7,321 nucleotides of DNA from JADJVL01 sp039812765 (lineage in GTDB: Bacteria; Acidobacteriota; Holophagae; Holophagales; Holophagaceae). Position 1 is the stretch's first letter. Each line of letters opens with the position of its first letter. The position numbers were made by a program, and so were the translations under genes. Below are positions 1 to 6,690 of this stretch, in pieces. The notes beneath the pieces were generated by a model that saw nothing but the letters and a program-made list of their open reading frames with translations, was not told the origin of the DNA and ran no database searches. The stretch is taken from positions 1 to 7,321 of the forward strand of contig JBDIBF010000115.1 in assembly GCA_039812765.1 (NCBI GenBank). The letters run 5' to 3'.

Positions 1-1311
1 GACAAGACCTACGGGCAGGTCACGGAGGAGGTCTTCTCCCCCATCGAGCGCATGCCGCCCAAGGCCTGGTTCCTCGCCATCCTCGTCACCGCCTCCATGC
101 TGGGCCTGGGCGCCTGGGCCGTGACCCAGACGCTCACCAAGGGCATCGGCACCTGGGGCCTCAACAAGACCGTGGGCTGGGCCTTCGACATCACGAACTT
201 CGTGTTCTGGGTGGGCATCGGCCACGCGGGGACCCTCATCTCCGCGATCCTCTACCTCTTCCGGCAGCACTGGCGGACGTCCATCAACCGCGCCGCCGAG
301 GCCATGACCATCTTCGCGGTCATGTGCGCCGGGCTCTTCCCCATCATCCACATGGGCCGGCCCTGGGTGGCCCACTGGGCCCTGCCCCTGCCCAACACCC
401 GCGGGCCGCTGTGGGTGAACTTCCGCAGCCCGCTGCTGTGGGACGTGTTCGCGATCTCCACCTACTTCATCATCTCCGCCGTCTTCTGGTACATCGGGCT
501 CCTGCCCGACCTGGCCACCGCCCGGGACCGCGCCACGGGGAACCGCAAGCGCGTCCTCAGCCTCGCGAGCCTGGGCTGGAACGGCGCGAACCGCACCTGG
601 AAGCACTACGAGTCCGTCTACGGTCTGCTGGCGGGCCTCGCCACGCCCCTGGTGGTCTCGGTGCACACCATCGTGTCCATGGACTTCGCCACCTCGGTGG
701 TGCCGGGATGGCACGCGACGCTGTTCCCGCCCTACTTCGTGGTGGGCGCCGTGTTCTCGGGTTTCGCCATGGTGCTCACGCTCATGATCGTGGCCCGCAA
801 GGTCATGGGCTACGAGGAGTACATCACCCTCGGCCACCTGGACGCCATGTGCAAGGTGGTGCTCACCACCGGCAGCATCGTGGCCCTGGCCTACGCCACG
901 GAGTTCTTCGTGGCCTGGTACAGCGGCAACCCCTACGAACGCTACGTCTTCATGAACCGGGCCCTGGGCCCCTTCAAGTGGGCCTTCTGGAGCATGGTGG
1001 CCTGCAACGTCATCACCCCCCAGTTCTTCTGGTCCGCGAAGCTGCGCCGCTCGCCCGTGGCCATCTTCATCCTGTGCATCTTCGTCAACATCGGGATGTG
1101 GTTCGAGCGCTTCGTCATCATCGTCACGAGCCTGCACCGCGACTTCCTCCCCTCGAGCTGGACCCTGTACAAGCCGACCTGGATCGAGTTCGCGACCCTG
1201 ATCGGGAGCTTCGGGCTCTTCCTGACCCTCTTCCTCGTCTTCTGCCGCGTGCTGCCCATGATCGCGGCCAGCGAAGTGAAAGGAGTGCTGAAGCATGGCG
1301 AAGAACAGTAG
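1..1311 (+). CDS. actC: Alternative complex III subunit ActC (NrfD/HybB-like quinol-site membrane protein), 5'-partial
   Basis: The frame is open from the first base, giving 436 visible residues. It runs through Met18 (ATG at 52) with a typical ActC lead-in (VTEEVFSPIER), so the true start lies upstream of the window and Met18 is probably internal. About ten hydrophobic helices are visible, the NrfD (polysulfide reductase subunit C) fold. Residues likely to be conserved are His75 in GIGHAG, His117 in IIHMGRPW, and His222/Asp228 in VHTIVSMDFA, the kind of charged membrane pair tied to quinol binding or proton transfer in this family. In ACIII, ActC sits in the inner membrane and takes part in quinol oxidation beside the haem and iron-sulfur subunits ActA and ActB, expected just upstream. 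The stop overlaps actDE by 17 bp, indicating translational coupling. The NrfD family is broad, but the actD, actE and actF neighbours settle the identity. Confidence 0.93.
   Translation, partial: DKTYGQVTEEVFSPIERMPPKAWFLAILVTASMLGLGAWAVTQTLTKGIGTWGLNKTVGWAFDITNFVFWVGIGHAGTLISAILYLFRQHWRTSINRAAEAMTIFAVMCAGLFPIIHMGRPWVAHWALPLPNTRGPLWVNFRSPLLWDVFAISTYFIISAVFWYIGLLPDLATARDRATGNRKRVLSLASLGWNGANRTWKHYESVYGLLAGLATPLVVSVHTIVSMDFATSVVPGWHATLFPPYFVVGAVFSGFAMVLTLMIVARKVMGYEEYITLGHLDAMCKVVLTTGSIVALAYATEFFVAWYSGNPYERYVFMNRALGPFKWAFWSMVACNVITPQFFWSAKLRRSPVAIFILCIFVNIGMWFERFVIIVTSLHRDFLPSSWTLYKPTWIEFATLIGSFGLFLTLFLVFCRVLPMIAASEVKGVLKHGEEQ
1280..1285 (+). promoter_or_regulatory. Ribosome binding site of actDE
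   Basis: AAGGAG lies inside the 3' end of actC, nine bases before the ATG at 1295. It supports that start for the fused actDE gene over the internal Met27, and explains translation initiation within the upstream coding region. Confidence 0.7.
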
Positions 1312-2602
1312 CCGCATCTTCCGCGCCCTGCAGGAGCTCCTCCGCAGCAGCCGGTCCCGCCGCACGGCGGGCATGGCCGAACGCCCGGAGCTGCTCCGGT
1401 CGGACTTCGCCGACCCCGAGGAGCTGCTGAAGGCCGTGCGGAAGCTCCGCGCCCTCGGCGTCCCCGTGCTGGAGACCTACACGCCCTTCCCCATCCACGG
1501 CATGGACGAGGCGCTCAGCGAGCGGCCCTCCCGCCTGCCCTGGGTGACCGGCCTGCTCGGGCTCCTGGGCGTCAGCGGGGCCGTCGCCCTGCAGGTCTGG
1601 ACCAGCGCCGTGGACTATCCGCTGGTGATCGGCGGCAAGCCCCTCATCTCCATCCCGGCCTTCATCCCGGTGATGTTCGAATCCACCGTCCTGGTGGCGG
1701 GGCTGGGCACCGTGGCCACCCTCTTCGCCCTCACCAAGCTCCGGCCCCGGCTGAAGGTCCCCGACCTGCACCTGGGCGCCAACGACGACCGCTTCGTCCT
1801 CGTCGCCGCCATGGGCCACGGCCACACCTTCGACAGCCTCACGGCCCTGCTGGCGGAGCACGGCGCCATCGACACGGTCCGCCTCCTGAAGGACGCCCGC
1901 GGCGAGGACACCTCCGCGCGCTGGGAGCGCGAGGTGCCCCTGCCCCTGGCCATGGCGGCCATCCTCGCCCCCGCGGCCCTCATCCTGGGCCTCGGCTCGG
2001 CCCTGAACCGCGATTTCCGCCGCCGCGGCCTGGAGTTCGACGCCGGGATGATGTATCCCGTGGCGGCCCAGGCCTACGACCCCAGCGCCGTCCTGAAGGG
2101 CGGCCAGGTGCTCCACGCGCCTCCGGCGGGCACGGTGGCCCGCAACCAGGCTCCGGCCCTGCGCTTCGGGCCCGGCGTGGAGGAGGCCGTCCGGGCCGGC
2201 CTCGAGCTGAGGAACCCCCTCGAGCCCACCCCCGCGAACCTCGCGCGGGGACAGGTCGTCTGGACGCGCATCTGCGCCACCTGCCACGGCGAGGGCGGCA
2301 AGGGCGACGGCGGCGTGATCCCCCGCTTCCCGAATCCCCCGAACCTGATGATCCCCAAGTACGAGGCCTACACCGAGGGCCGCATCTTCCACGTCGCCAC
2401 CTTCGGCGGGCCCGAGAAGATCATGAAGCCCCTCGGGGACCACCTCAGCTCGGACGACCGCTGGCGCGCGGCGATGCACCTGAAGGGCCTCATCAGCGAG
2501 GCCGCCAAGGCCCGGGCCAAGACCGCCGCGGCGGGTGCCCCGGCCGCAGCCACCCCCGCGCAGGCCCCGGCCTCCGCCCCCCCTCCGGGAGCCAAGCCAT
2601 GA
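1295..2602 (+). CDS. actDE: Fused ACIII subunits ActD (DUF3341) and ActE (monohaem cytochrome c)
   Basis: This is one 435-residue protein joining two ACIII subunits that are usually encoded separately. Residues about 36-200 are ActD/DUF3341: a cytoplasmic start, the signature ETYTPFPIHGMDEAL at 60-74, helices at about 83-103 and 118-146 around DYPLVIGGKPL, then a soluble segment with DDRFVL. A third helix at about 214-236 follows, then a cytochrome c domain with one haem motif CATCH at 327-331. Met377 (IMKPLGDHLSSDDRW) is the likely sixth haem ligand. The C-terminus from about 404 is an Ala/Pro-rich tail. Since ActD's two helices leave the chain in the cytoplasm, the third helix would bring the haem domain to the periplasm and replace ActE's own membrane anchor. 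The inferred role is to pass electrons within ACIII or on to a terminal oxidase. The frame is unbroken, so no stop or frameshift separates the parts. It overlaps actC by 17 bp and actF by 4 bp (ATGA). Confidence 0.91.
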   Translation: MAKNSSRIFRALQELLRSSRSRRTAGMAERPELLRSDFADPEELLKAVRKLRALGVPVLETYTPFPIHGMDEALSERPSRLPWVTGLLGLLGVSGAVALQVWTSAVDYPLVIGGKPLISIPAFIPVMFESTVLVAGLGTVATLFALTKLRPRLKVPDLHLGANDDRFVLVAAMGHGHTFDSLTALLAEHGAIDTVRLLKDARGEDTSARWEREVPLPLAMAAILAPAALILGLGSALNRDFRRRGLEFDAGMMYPVAAQAYDPSAVLKGGQVLHAPPAGTVARNQAPALRFGPGVEEAVRAGLELRNPLEPTPANLARGQVVWTRICATCHGEGGKGDGGVIPRFPNPPNLMIPKYEAYTEGRIFHVATFGGPEKIMKPLGDHLSSDDRWRAAMHLKGLISEAAKARAKTAAAGAPAAATPAQAPASAPPPGAKP

Positions 2603-3732
2603 GCAGCCACGCCTCCTCCGCGTCCGCGCCGGAAGCCTATCCGGGCCTCGGCGAAGTCCCTGAACTCATCCGGCTGGGCCGCACCTTGCGGGGGGCGGCC
2701 CTCGGAGCCCTTGTCCTGGGCGCCCTACTCCTGCTCACGGGCGCCGGACAGGGGGGCGCCCGCCTCTGGGGGAATCTCCTGGTGGCGGGCGTCAATCTCA
2801 CCCACGTGGGCCTGGGCGGCCTCTTCATCGTCGCGGTGACCCGCCTCACCTCGGGCCGCTGGAGCGACCCCATCCTGGCCGCCCCCCACGCCATGCCCCG
2901 GGTGCTGCCCTGGGCCCTGGGCGTCCTGCTGCTCCTGTGGTTCGGCGCGGCCACCCTGTATCCCTGGGCCCGCCCCGACGCCGCCTCGGACCACCTGCTG
3001 CACCTGCGGATGGCCTGGCTCAACAAGCCCTTCTTCTGGGGTCGCATCGTCGCCTACTTCGCGTTGTGGATCTTCCTGGGCCGCCTGATGCTCCAGCGGA
3101 AGCTCTTCACCGCGCCCTACGTCGTCGCCTTCGCCGCCACCTTCAGCCTCGCCAGCTTCGACTGGATCATGAGCCTCGAACCGGCCTGGTACTCCACCAT
3201 CTTCGCCATCTACGGCTTCGCCGGCATGTTCCTCCAGGCCATCGCGCTGGTGTCCATCTCGGCGGTGGCCCTGCGCCGCTTCGGGCTCCTGCCCCAGGGC
3301 GTCCAGAAGACCCCGAACCACGACCTGGGCAAGCTGATGTTCGCCTTCAGCGCCTTCTGGGCCTACATCTGGCTCAGCCAGTTCCTGCTGATCTGGTACG
3401 CCAACATCCCCGAGGAAATCGGACCGGTGAAGCTGATGCTTACGGGCCCCTGGGCGCCCCTCTATTACCTGAACCTGGTCCTGAACTTCGCCCTGCCCTT
3501 CCACCTGATGCTGAACCGCAAGGCCAAGCAGCACGAGCGCATGCTGCTGTGGGCCGCCGGCATCGTCCTGGCCGGCCACTGGCTGGACCTCTACCTCCTG
3601 GTCTTCCCGCCCCTCACGGGAGGCGCGGCTCCGAAACTGGGCCTGCCCGAGCTGGGCGGAATCCTGCTTACACTGGGGCTCGGGCACCTGGCCGTCTGGC
3701 CCCGCCTGACCTCGAAGAAGGAAACCGCCTAG
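2599..3732 (+). CDS. actF: Alternative complex III subunit ActF (NrfD-like membrane subunit)
   Basis: The protein has 377 residues and about ten hydrophobic helices, the second NrfD-like integral subunit of ACIII. ActF-type signatures are FDWIMSLEPAWYST at 187-200, NHDLGKLMFAF at 240-250 and QFLLIWYANIPEE at 261-273. A short hydrophilic N-terminus precedes the first helix at about residue 31. In known ACIII structures ActF packs with ActC in the membrane; a role in proton movement has been proposed, while quinol oxidation is assigned to the ActC side. The start ATG overlaps the actDE stop as ATGA and has GGGAG seven bases upstream. No actG-like gene follows; the next gene, a hemerythrin, begins after eight bases. 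The length is near what is expected for the family and nothing appears truncated. Confidence 0.93.
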   Translation: MSSHASSASAPEAYPGLGEVPELIRLGRTLRGAALGALVLGALLLLTGAGQGGARLWGNLLVAGVNLTHVGLGGLFIVAVTRLTSGRWSDPILAAPHAMPRVLPWALGVLLLLWFGAATLYPWARPDAASDHLLHLRMAWLNKPFFWGRIVAYFALWIFLGRLMLQRKLFTAPYVVAFAATFSLASFDWIMSLEPAWYSTIFAIYGFAGMFLQAIALVSISAVALRRFGLLPQGVQKTPNHDLGKLMFAFSAFWAYIWLSQFLLIWYANIPEEIGPVKLMLTGPWAPLYYLNLVLNFALPFHLMLNRKAKQHERMLLWAAGIVLAGHWLDLYLLVFPPLTGGAAPKLGLPELGGILLTLGLGHLAVWPRLTSKKETA

Positions 3733-3737
3733 GGGAG
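3731..3737 (+). promoter_or_regulatory. Ribosome binding site of the hemerythrin gene, overlapping the actF stop
   Basis: AGGGGAG begins within the actF stop codon and ends three bases before the ATG at 3741. The reading frame is open for about 800 bases upstream as a shadow of actF, so this site and the family start (MAFITW) fix the true start. The spacing is short, suggesting that initiation relies on coupling to termination of actF. Confidence 0.55.
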
Positions 3738-3740
3738 TCC

Positions 3741-4151
3741 ATGGCGTTCATCACCTGGAAGGCGCGCTACGAGACGGGCTTCGCGGCCTACGACGCGCAG
3801 CACCAGACCCTCTTCCGCCTGGCCAACCGCCTGCAGGACATCCTCGACCACCCGGGCAGCGGGACCAGCCAGGACATCGCGCCGGTCTACCACGCCTTCC
3901 TCGACCTGACCCGGGCCCACGTCCGCACCGAGGACGAACTCATGCGCTGGGCGGGCTACGCCCCCGCTGACGGCCACGACCACGCCCACGGCCAGTTCGT
4001 GGCGCTGCTGGAATCGGCCCAGCAGACCGGGGACTTCCGCGCCCTGCTCCAGACCGCCCTCTGGAAGTTCAAGGCGCACTTCGAGAGCGACGAGGAGCAG
4101 GCCTTCCTCGAGCTGCTGCGCACCCGCCACTATCCCCCCACCGCGAGCTGA
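3741..4151 (+). CDS. Single-domain bacteriohemerythrin (hemerythrin-like O2-binding protein)
   Basis: This 136-residue soluble protein has the four-helix hemerythrin layout and no signal peptide. Likely di-iron ligands are His21 in DAQH, His60 and Glu64 in HVRTE, His79 and His83 (HDHAH), and His113, with Asp117 or Glu118 as the bridging carboxylate. The N-terminal W6 and Y17-D18 also match the family (W...D.QH). One oddity is that the last His is normally followed five residues later by Asp, but here the +5 position is Glu118 and Asp117 is at +4. The family binds O2 reversibly and has been linked to O2 supply, sensing or buffering; which applies here is unknown. The gene lies eight bases after actF and 19 before tatA, in the same apparent transcription unit, which hints at a link to respiration. 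Low similarity to chemotaxis-fused versions cannot be judged here. Confidence 0.89.
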   Translation: MAFITWKARYETGFAAYDAQHQTLFRLANRLQDILDHPGSGTSQDIAPVYHAFLDLTRAHVRTEDELMRWAGYAPADGHDHAHGQFVALLESAQQTGDFRALLQTALWKFKAHFESDEEQAFLELLRTRHYPPTAS

Positions 4152-4170
4152 CGCCGCCGGAAGGACGACC

Positions 4171-4326
4171 ATGGGCAACCTCGGCATGACCGAAATCCTC
4201 CTCATCGGCATCGCGCTGCTGATCTTCTTCGGCCCCTCGCGGCTGCCCCAGCTCGGGAAGTCCCTGGGCCAGAGCATCGGCGAGTTCAAGAAGGCCGCCA
4301 AAGGGTTGACCGATGACGCGCCCTGA
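4171..4326 (+). CDS. tatA: Small TatA/E-family twin-arginine translocase subunit
   Basis: This short 51-residue gene is a complete TatA-type protein. It has a short periplasmic start, a polar Glu8 at the position used in TatA/TatB helices, a transmembrane helix at about 9-20, the hinge FFGPSRLPQLGKSLG at 19-33, and an amphipathic helix through GEFKKAAK at 37-44, ending almost at once in TDDAP. Most TatA proteins have a longer charged tail, so this is near the minimum size. TatA forms the pore-like assembly that exports folded, cofactor-bearing proteins across the inner membrane. AAGGA five bases before the ATG supports the start over Met6. The 3' end overlaps mobA by 14 bp. The Glu8 and GPxRLP features are shared with TatB, so a dual TatA/B role is possible, but there is no TatB-like tail. 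No tatC is in the window. Confidence 0.91.
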   Translation: MGNLGMTEILLIGIALLIFFGPSRLPQLGKSLGQSIGEFKKAAKGLTDDAP

Positions 4327-4906
4327 CATGGCTCTGCCCGCCGGACTCGTCCTCCTCACCGGAGGGAAGGGCGAGCGCCTGGGCGGTCCCAAGCACGACC
4401 GGCCCCATCCCGCAGGCGGATCGTGGGGCGGGCACCTGGTCGAGGTCTTCCGGGCGGTCTTCCCCGAGGGACCCGTCTGCGTGCTGGGCCAAGCGCTGCC
4501 GGACCATCCGGAACTGAAGCCCTACCCTGATCCCGGCGAGGGACCGGCAGTGGCCCTGCGCCTCTGGGCCGCCCGGGAGGACGTGCCGGCGGCGGCGCGG
4601 TGGTGGATCGTCCCCTGCGACCAGGTGCGGTGGACGGCGGAGGACCTCGCGGCCTGGCACGCCCAGGCGGTCGGAGCCGATCCCGAAGCGACCCGCTGGG
4701 TCATGGCCGAGCAGGACGGACACGCCCAACCCCTGGGCGGCTTCCTGGGCCACGGGCTGAGGCCGTCCCTGGCAGCGGTCCACGCCAGCACAGTGCGGCG
4801 GCTGGCGGAGGGCGTGGGGAGCCTGACGGTTCCCCAGGACTGCGCCGCCTGGCAGGACGTCGACGACCCCGGAGACCTCCGCGCCTGGGTCGCCCCCCCG
4901 GGCTGA
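4313..4906 (+). CDS. mobA: MobA-like molybdenum cofactor guanylyltransferase
   Basis: This is a 197-residue cytoplasmic protein of the MobA-like NTP-transferase fold, close to the length of E. coli MobA. MobA transfers GMP from GTP to molybdopterin to make the MGD cofactor of many bacterial molybdoenzymes. The nucleotide loop is LLTGGKGERLGGPK at 14-27, a variant of the usual GGxxxRMGxDK in which Pro26 replaces the usual Asp before Lys27. GEGPAVAL at 75-82 matches the GPLxGL region, PCDQ at 101-104 holds the metal-binding Asp103 (the usual form is CDxP), and DVDDPGDL at 182-189 matches the C-terminal N(I/V)NTPEDL motif. AAAGGG seven bases before the ATG at 4313 favours this start over Met6 at 4328. 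The overlap with tatA suggests coupled translation. The divergent motifs leave open a related nucleotidyltransferase with another acceptor. Confidence 0.76.
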   Translation: MTRPDMALPAGLVLLTGGKGERLGGPKHDRPHPAGGSWGGHLVEVFRAVFPEGPVCVLGQALPDHPELKPYPDPGEGPAVALRLWAAREDVPAAARWWIVPCDQVRWTAEDLAAWHAQAVGADPEATRWVMAEQDGHAQPLGGFLGHGLRPSLAAVHASTVRRLAEGVGSLTVPQDCAAWQDVDDPGDLRAWVAPPG

Positions 4907-4921
4907 CGCCGGCCGCCGGCG
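4907..4921 (+). terminator. GC-rich hairpin directly after mobA, possible weak terminator
   Basis: CGCCGG, a three-base loop and CCGGCG form a perfect six-base-pair stem starting at the base after the mobA stop codon. No T-run follows (next bases CTACCTTGGG), so it does not fit the standard intrinsic terminator. It may pause transcription or mark the operon's 3' end, or be chance in GC-rich DNA. Confidence 0.3.
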
Positions 4922-4955
4922 CTACCTTGGGTCATGGCCCCGGGAGCCGGGGCCG

Positions 4956-4961
4956 AGGAGG
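4956..4961 (+). promoter_or_regulatory. Ribosome binding site of the LVIVD lipoprotein gene
   Basis: AGGAGG, a full consensus match, lies four bases before the ATG at 4966. The frame is open back to about 4600 inside mobA, so this site together with the signal peptide that follows fixes the start. The ATG at 4934 is in another frame and is not used for this protein. Confidence 0.75.
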
Positions 4962-4965
4962 TCCC

Positions 4966-6159
4966 ATGCAGTCCCCCTGCCCGTCCAGCCTTCCCCGCGC
5001 GGTCCCGGCCATCCTGGCCTTCTCCCTCCTCGCCTGCGGCGGCGGTTCCGGGGGAGGCAGCGGGGGCGGAGGGTCCACGCCGGCCCCCTTCACCCTCTCC
5101 CAGACCCAGGAGGCCGCCTCCACCTGCGCGGAGATGTTCCTGGCGGCCCGGGGGGACGCCCTGGGGCGGCCTTACGTGTACGTCGCGGCGAAGGAGGGCG
5201 GACTGAAGGTCTTCGAATCGGGGACGGGCCTGGCGCTGCGGAGGACCCTGCCCGCGAGCCTCTGGGGCGGCCTCCACGCCATGAATCTCCGCCAGCAGGG
5301 CAGCCTGCTCCTGGTGGCCCTCGGCAACCACTTCGGCACGGATCTCCAGGCCCCGGGGGTGGCCTTCGTGGACGTGTCGGACCCCCTGAATCCCGCGCTG
5401 AAGGGCGTCTGGAGCGACGGGGCCCTGCGGGGCGGCTGCGGCGTCGCGGTCTCCGACGGGCGCTATGCCTACCTGGGCGCCATGGGAAACGGCCTCGTCA
5501 TCCTCGACGCCCTCGACCCCGCCCACCCGGCCTTCGTGAGCCGCTTCGTGCCGGCCCCGGACTTCCCCGACGCCCAGCCCGACCCCGCGAAGGTCAACGC
5601 CCGGGGGATCTTCCTCCAGGGCGGCACCCTCTTCCTCGGCTACGACGCGGGGGGCCTGCGCATCCTCGACGTCTCGGACAAGGCCCGTCCCAGGGAGGTG
5701 GGGCGCTGGTCCAATCCGGTCATGAACGGCAAGCCCCGGGCCTACAACAACGTGGTCGTGGACGGCGCGGTGGCCTATGTCGCCGTGGACTACTGCGGCG
5801 TGGAGGCCCTGGACGTGTCGAACCCCGCCGCCGTGAGGCTCCTCTCCTGGTGGAACCCCTGGAACTGCCAGGCCGGCGCCCAGGCCTGGTTCACGAGCGA
5901 CGGCCATGCCAACGAACTGGCCCTGGACCAGGCGAAGAAGCTCCTCTTCGTCTCCAGCGGCAAGAGCGACCTCCAGGTGCTGGACGTCAGCGTGCCCGGC
6001 GCGCCGGCCTGGCTCCAGGAATTCGGCGGCACCGCGAACGGGATGGGCACCTGGGGCGTGTCGATCCAGGGCGGCCGCGCCTACCTGACCTACATCTGCG
6101 CCATCATCCCCTTCAGCTCCACCTGGACCGGCGTGAAGGTGCTCAGCTATTCCCGGTAG
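4966..6159 (+). CDS. LVIVD-repeat beta-propeller lipoprotein
   Basis: This 397-residue protein is likely exported and lipid-anchored. The signal peptide has a hydrophobic core at about 12-22 and the lipobox LLAC, with Cys24 as the lipidation site, followed by a Gly/Ser-rich tether at 25-37. The rest consists of LVIVD-type repeats, each a strand pair with a (L/V)xxLDVSxPxxP core: VAFVDVSDPLNP at 132, LVILDALDPAHP at 177, LRILDVSDKARP at 231, VEALDVSNPAAV at 279 and LQVLDVSVPGAP at 336. A degenerate copy lies near 80 (LKVFESGTG) and a closing strand near 389 (VKVLSY), which suggests a propeller of six or seven blades. Cysteines at 54, 158, 277, 301 and 378 could form disulfides. Such repeats occur in bacterial and archaeal surface proteins of unknown function and imply binding rather than catalysis. 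The gene has a strong ribosome site and probably its own promoter; no link to ACIII is evident. Confidence 0.86.
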   Translation: MQSPCPSSLPRAVPAILAFSLLACGGGSGGGSGGGGSTPAPFTLSQTQEAASTCAEMFLAARGDALGRPYVYVAAKEGGLKVFESGTGLALRRTLPASLWGGLHAMNLRQQGSLLLVALGNHFGTDLQAPGVAFVDVSDPLNPALKGVWSDGALRGGCGVAVSDGRYAYLGAMGNGLVILDALDPAHPAFVSRFVPAPDFPDAQPDPAKVNARGIFLQGGTLFLGYDAGGLRILDVSDKARPREVGRWSNPVMNGKPRAYNNVVVDGAVAYVAVDYCGVEALDVSNPAAVRLLSWWNPWNCQAGAQAWFTSDGHANELALDQAKKLLFVSSGKSDLQVLDVSVPGAPAWLQEFGGTANGMGTWGVSIQGGRAYLTYICAIIPFSSTWTGVKVLSYSR

Positions 6160-6598
6160 TCCCCTCCCGGACGTCGAACTTCAGCGTCCGCACCGCCAGG
6201 AAGATCTCCCGCAGGAAGGAGGTCAGGGCGTGGATCAGGGCGCCCAGGGCGAGGACGAAGAAGACCGCGGCCGCGGGCACCACACCGACGCCGAAGAAGG
6301 CGCCGACGAAGAGGGAGGCGATGGTCCCGCAGACCATGAGGGCGCTCAGCACCGCCGCCGTGATGGCGCGGTTGGTGAGGTGGGAGCGGCGCTCGAGGGT
6401 CTTCAGCTCCTCCCGGTCGGAGCGTCCCTCCTCGCCCGGCGCGTGCCGCGCCTCCAGGAGCCGCGCCCGGTCGATGACCCGGCTCAGGCGGTTCACCAGC
6501 ACCGAGATGAGCGTCGCGATGCCCGTGAGCAGGAAGACCGGCGCCACCGCGAGCTGGATGGCGTGGACGAGGCTGGCGACGGCGGTGGTGTCGGGCAT
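6143..6598 (-). CDS. DUF2721 family membrane protein
   Basis: This 151-residue minus-strand protein has three predicted transmembrane helices at about 13-35, 78-101 and 105-126. The family-typical start is IQLAVAPVFLLTGIATLISV (residues 14-33), followed by NRLSRVIDRARLLE at 36-49, a charged and probably cytoplasmic segment (50-76, with ERRSHLTNRAI), then the two later helices. This pattern matches DUF2721, a bacterial family with no established function. GGAG on the minus strand (plus 6605-6608), six bases before the ATG, supports the start. The gene is transcribed divergently from the P-type ATPase and convergently with the LVIVD gene, overlapping the latter's 3' end by 17 bp. Nothing in the sequence points to a substrate or partner. 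Confidence 0.84.
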   Translation of the reverse strand: MPDTTAVASLVHAIQLAVAPVFLLTGIATLISVLVNRLSRVIDRARLLEARHAPGEEGRSDREELKTLERRSHLTNRAITAAVLSALMVCGTIASLFVGAFFGVGVVPAAAVFFVLALGALIHALTSFLREIFLAVRTLKFDVREGTTGNS

Positions 6599-6690
6599 GG
6601 GGCGCTCCGTCCCATTGGAGGCGGGCCCGGGAGCAGGGTCAAGAAGACGCCCGGCGCGGGCCTGGCACGGGGCGTTATGACCAAGCTCAC

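Noticed and set aside
52..54. ATG at 52 as the true start of actC
   Set aside because: The frame is open to the window edge and the 17 preceding codons read as a typical ActC N-terminus, so the start is upstream.
324..1430. Plus-strand open frame overlapping actC in another frame
   Set aside because: Composition is Arg/His/Pro/Leu-rich without motifs, while the overlapping frame gives clear ActC helices.
1124..2479. Long minus-strand open frame (451 residues) opposite actC/actDE, and similar ones at 2725-3687, 4522-5907 and 6493-7275
   Set aside because: They are shadows of GC-rich coding strands: low-complexity, rich in Gly, Ala, Arg, His and Glu, with no recognisable domain, and opposite confidently identified genes.
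4903..4928. Possible promoter CTGACG ... TACCTT before the LVIVD gene
   Set aside because: Spacing is only 14 bp and matches are partial; the -35 part overlaps the mobA stop and hairpin, so support is too weak to annotate.
5025..5075. Gly/Ser codon tract as a DNA repeat element
   Set aside because: It encodes the flexible linker right after the lipobox cysteine and is explained as protein sequence.
4934..5206. ATG at 4934 opening a 90-residue frame before the LVIVD gene
   Set aside because: The product is Pro/Arg/Ser low-complexity; the AGGAGG site and signal peptide belong to ATG 4966 in another frame.
6663..6678. TGGCACG resembling the -24 element of a sigma-54 promoter
   Set aside because: The -12 GC element is absent at the required spacing (GTTAT where TTGCA is expected).
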